Shown here piece after piece: positions 58,026-60,305 of a stretch of 60,305 nucleotides of DNA. Every line of letters begins with the position of its first letter. The stretch's first letter is position 1. Source of the stretch: an uncultured Geobacter sp. GTDB taxonomy: Bacteria > Desulfobacterota > Desulfuromonadia > Geobacterales > Geobacteraceae. Under the pieces are notes generated by a model. The model did no database searches, had not been told where the DNA came from, and saw only the letters and a list, made by a program, of their open reading frames with translations. A program made the position numbers and the translations under genes. The DNA is taken from positions 1-60,305 of the forward strand of contig CAIYDQ010000002.1 in the NCBI GenBank assembly GCA_903925075.1, written 5' to 3'.

Positions 58026-58768
58026 GGCAGCAATCCGCGGCTGACATGGGGAAGAGTGCCGAGATTCTGACGCCGCCTGCCGGTTTCGGCAAGGTGCAGC
58101 TGCGGCTTGCTTCGCTTGCCTGCACGCAGCAGGAGTTGACGCGCCTTCAGGGGTTTCTTTCCAATGAGGAGTTGCAGCGCGGCAATCGGCTGCTTGATCA
58201 AGAGCGGCGTCGGCGTTTCTTCGTCGGCCGGGGGGTAGTGCGCGAGACTTTGGCGGGTTTTCTAGGCGAGGAGCCCCAAGATATCAGGCTTTCGGAAGGG
58301 GAATTCGGCAAGCTGCACCTTTCGGATTATCTGCAGTCGGATGCCCTTTGCTTCAACGTGTCGCATGCCGGGGATCTGCTGCTGATGGCGTTTTGCGCAG
58401 GAAGCGAGGTCGGCGTGGACATGGAAAAGGTGCGCGCGGATCTCTCCTTCGCCCCCATGGCGAAGCGCTACTTTTCCGACAGGGAAAACAAGGAGTTGTT
58501 CGCTCTGCCGCCAAGCGAGCAACTGAGCGCCTTCTACCGGTGCTGGACCCGCAAGGAAGCTTACCTGAAGGGGACCGGCAGCGGTTTTTCCCAGCCCTCC
58601 AACGGCTTCGACATCTCGCTGCTCCCCGGCCACCCGCCCGCGTTGTTGGCCCACCGCGGATCTCCAACCCAGACCGGCAGCTGGGTCATCGGGGACGTCG
58701 AGACGCCCGCAGGCTACTGCGCCGCGCTGGCCCTTTCGACCGCTTTCCCCTCCCAACTACCCGCTTAA
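58022..58768 (+). CDS. Sfp-type 4'-phosphopantetheinyl transferase
   Basis: A 248-aa PPTase that transfers phosphopantetheine from CoA to ACP serines. Motifs: FVGRGVVRETLAGFLG, LCFNVSHAGDLLLMAF, GVDMEKVR (Mg-binding Asp/Glu) and FYRCWTRKEAYLKGTGSGF (WxxKEA). It is the functional counterpart of PfaE and should activate the five PfaA ACPs. The frame runs open far upstream, but ATG 58022 overlaps the oleD stop (ATGA) and gives the normal length. It is the last gene of the operon; the 40 bases after it show no clear terminator. Confidence 0.94.
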   Translation: MRQQSAADMGKSAEILTPPAGFGKVQLRLASLACTQQELTRLQGFLSNEELQRGNRLLDQERRRRFFVGRGVVRETLAGFLGEEPQDIRLSEGEFGKLHLSDYLQSDALCFNVSHAGDLLLMAFCAGSEVGVDMEKVRADLSFAPMAKRYFSDRENKELFALPPSEQLSAFYRCWTRKEAYLKGTGSGFSQPSNGFDISLLPGHPPALLAHRGSPTQTGSWVIGDVETPAGYCAALALSTAFPSQLPA

Positions 58769-58808
58769 TTCGGCATAAAAAGCCAACCTCTTCACCAAAA
58801 TGTGAACC

Positions 58809-59075
58809 TCAGGTCAGATCGGTTTGGCAGAACCTGCACTCGGTCTCGCGCCATTTGCTGTATGCACTGCATTTCGGGCATTGCCGATAATGCCCCTGCA
58901 CCGGGCGAGCCGGTCCCTGGAAAAAGGTCACCATCAGGGTGGGCGGGAAGATGCCGTTCAGCAGGAACCAGGGGAGCGGGTTCTTGCCCTTGGTCCAGGC
59001 GACTCGGGCGCCGATGAGCCCCGGCAGCAGGAAAAATACCACGACATAAGCGACCTGCGGTAACTGTTGCAACAT
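58809..59075 (-). CDS. Small membrane protein with C-terminal zinc ribbon
   Basis: An 88-aa protein with two hydrophobic segments (VAYVVVFFLLPGLIGARVAW and PWFLLNGIFPPTLMVTFF), followed by a CPKC-x11-CRFC zinc ribbon at the C-terminus. The function is unknown; such two-TM plus ribbon proteins are common small membrane proteins. AAGGAG lies just upstream of ATG 59075. It is convergent with the PPTase gene, 40 bases apart. Confidence 0.75.
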   Translation of the reverse strand: MLQQLPQVAYVVVFFLLPGLIGARVAWTKGKNPLPWFLLNGIFPPTLMVTFFQGPARPVQGHYRQCPKCSAYSKWRETECRFCQTDLT

Positions 59076-59131
59076 GAAGACTCCTTGCGGGGGGATTACT
59101 ATTTGGCCTGTTCCTCGTTGGAAACCAGCAT

Positions 59132-59428
59132 CTAGTTCCTCGGTTCGATCCTGGTTATGGTGCTGCGCAGATCCAGGTTGAGCAGGTCGGACACCTCATG
59201 CATCGCTTTAAGATAGCGCTCTTTAAAGATCGGAAAGGCAGCGGTTGTCTTGCCGTCAACGTCCCAGGGAAACTCGGTTCGCGCCAGAATGATAAGTATC
59301 TCTTCCAGCGCATCTTCTTTTTGCCTGAGGTCCGTGATTTCCTGCAACGCATCCTGTAGCAGCTTTACCTTGGCGGCGTCGCTTTCCTCTTTCATCAGTA
59401 ACTGCAAGTTCTTGATCAAATCGGGCAT
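59132..59428 (-). CDS. Conserved-looking hypothetical protein
   Basis: A 98-aa soluble protein, mostly helical: an amphipathic N-terminal region (LIKNLQLLMKEESDAAKVKLL, two helices) leads to ALEEILIILARTEFPWDVDG and a short C-terminal part. I do not recognise it. A good ribosome site, AAGGAG, precedes ATG 59428, which supports a real gene. It is probably followed by the zinc-ribbon membrane protein gene on the same transcript (56-base gap). Confidence 0.6.
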   Translation of the reverse strand: MPDLIKNLQLLMKEESDAAKVKLLQDALQEITDLRQKEDALEEILIILARTEFPWDVDGKTTAAFPIFKERYLKAMHEVSDLLNLDLRSTITRIEPRN

Positions 59429-59553
59429 GATGGCTCCTTAAAAGGTTCAGATTCAGGCATGGTAACAGCGCCATGGTAACGAGTCAACCTCGTTCTCTTA
59501 CCCGAGGACTAAGAGGTTGCTCTCCATTGGTATGGATAAAGAAATTCTTTTAA

Positions 59554-59582
59554 TTGCCAAATCCGCGCAAAGGTTTTATGAT
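59554..59582 (+). promoter_or_regulatory. Sigma-70-like promoter of the Skp/OmpH-like gene
   Basis: TTGCCA (59554-59559), 17 bases, TATGAT (59577-59582). The predicted start near 59589 gives a leader of about 43 bases. The gap 59429-59631 has no other visible element. Confidence 0.6.
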
Positions 59583-59631
59583 CTGCAACTCAGCTTCCGA
59601 ACCCACTCAGCAAACACAAAGGACATACCAC

Positions 59632-60297
59632 ATGAACAAGCTTGCCACACTGCTCATCGGCTCCTCCCTCGCCACTCTCATTGCCAGTTCGGCGTTTGCG
59701 GAGGCCCCCACGGCCGGTCTTTCTCCGGCATCGAAGCCTGCCGCCTCTTCGACGACTCCCGCTCCCGCCGCGTCTACGGCACCCGCATCGGTTGCCGCGA
59801 CTACACCCGCGCCTGCCGCCGCCTCGAAGCAGGCAACGGCCAAAATCGGCTACATCGACATGTCTAAGATAGCCGCCGAATCCGGCGGCGGCAAAGCCGC
59901 GGCAGCGGCGCTTAAGTCCAAATCCGACAAGCTTCGCAGCAAGATCGAGGCGAAACAAAAGCAGCTCGACAAGCAAAAAGAGGCGATACAGGCAAAAATG
60001 GCTACCATGTCGGAAAAGGAGCGTACGGCCAAGGGGAAAGAATTCCAGAAAAAGGTGGAAGAATACCAGAAATTGCTGAGGTCGAGCGAAGAAGAAATGC
60101 AGCAGATGCAGGAAAAGCTGACCTCGGAACTCTATAAGGTAATCAAAAAGACGGCGACCGACTACGCCACGGCGAACGGCTATCAGGCAGTGGTGGAAGA
60201 GAAAGCGATCCTGTACCTGAGCGACCAGTTGGAGTCGAAGGACCTGACCAAGACGATTTCAGCCCTGCTGGAGGAGAAACAGCCGGCGAAAAAGTAG
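59632..60297 (+). CDS. Skp/OmpH-like periplasmic protein with Ala/Pro/Thr-rich linker
   Basis: A 221-aa secreted protein. The signal peptide is MNKLATLLIGSSLATLIASS with likely cleavage after AFA at about residue 23. Residues 24-68 are a low-complexity Ala/Pro/Ser/Thr linker. KIGYIDMSKIAAESGGGKAA is the OmpH strand and helix start, followed by a long charged coiled coil (about 90-165) and a return strand (YQAVVEEKAILYL). OmpH/Skp proteins hold unfolded outer-membrane proteins in the periplasm. The linker between signal and core is unusual for Skp. ATG 59632 has AAGGA upstream; a 26-residue upstream extension is rejected because it would hide the signal peptide. Confidence 0.87.
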   Translation: MNKLATLLIGSSLATLIASSAFAEAPTAGLSPASKPAASSTTPAPAASTAPASVAATTPAPAAASKQATAKIGYIDMSKIAAESGGGKAAAAALKSKSDKLRSKIEAKQKQLDKQKEAIQAKMATMSEKERTAKGKEFQKKVEEYQKLLRSSEEEMQQMQEKLTSELYKVIKKTATDYATANGYQAVVEEKAILYLSDQLESKDLTKTISALLEEKQPAKK

Positions 60298-60305
60298 CAG
60301 AAAAA

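Overview
The window looks like chromosome of a high-GC Deltaproteobacterium (Desulfobacterota), most likely a member of the Geobacter group. The reasons are the density of PAS-domain histidine kinases, a fadN-fadA-fadE-type beta-oxidation operon, small Cys-rich proteins, rubredoxin, and intergenic cassettes of short periodic repeats. The lineage is inferred from gene content; no rRNA or other marker is present. There are no tRNAs, rRNAs, IS elements or CRISPR arrays.

Layout. (1) 1-12.2 kb: an old yellow enzyme, mutM and a small Cys-rich protein, then a FadR-like GntR regulator (+), a small histidine kinase, and a leftward fatty-acid degradation block: acyl-CoA synthetase, FadN-like hydroxyacyl-CoA dehydrogenase/enoyl hydratase, thiolase and acyl-CoA dehydrogenase. 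(2) 12.4-20.7 kb: a leftward four-gene signalling operon (CheY-like receiver, REC-PAS kinase, 7-PAS kinase, REC-PAS-GGDEF-EAL). It has a strong promoter and a structured leader that looks like a transcription attenuator. (3) 20.8-30.8 kb: a methyltransferase, then leftward kinases, a PilZ-like protein, 3-methyladenine glycosylase and two lipoproteins. (4) 31.0-36.2 kb: a universal stress protein, rubredoxin, a small Cys protein, and a YbbA/YbbP-type ABC exporter next to a TesA-like SGNH esterase. (5) 36.4-58.8 kb, the centrepiece: one rightward operon that runs from a PUFA-synthase-type megasynthase (PfaD enoyl reductase; PfaA KS-AT-5xACP-KR-DH; PfaC KS-CLF-AT-DH-DH) directly into oleA-oleB-oleC-oleD and an Sfp-type phosphopantetheinyl transferase. 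(6) 58.8-60.3 kb: two small hypothetical genes and a Skp/OmpH-like periplasmic chaperone.

How the genes work together. The Pfa proteins should build a polyunsaturated acyl chain on tandem ACPs activated by the PPTase. OleA-D should then join two acyl chains head to head and convert them, through a beta-lactone, to a long-chain olefin. Most junctions in the operon are 4-base start/stop overlaps. No release domain is visible at the end of PfaC, and its stop overlaps the oleA start, which suggests a dedicated polyene-hydrocarbon pathway. The upstream fad operon and its FadR-like regulator are the matching catabolic arm.

Two sequence oddities recur. First, 9-bp tandem repeats occur both between genes and inside the megasynthase linkers, and one repeat family is translated in two different reading frames in adjacent genes. 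Second, two genes (oleD and the 7-PAS kinase) carry apparent frameshifts at short CG-dinucleotide tracts.
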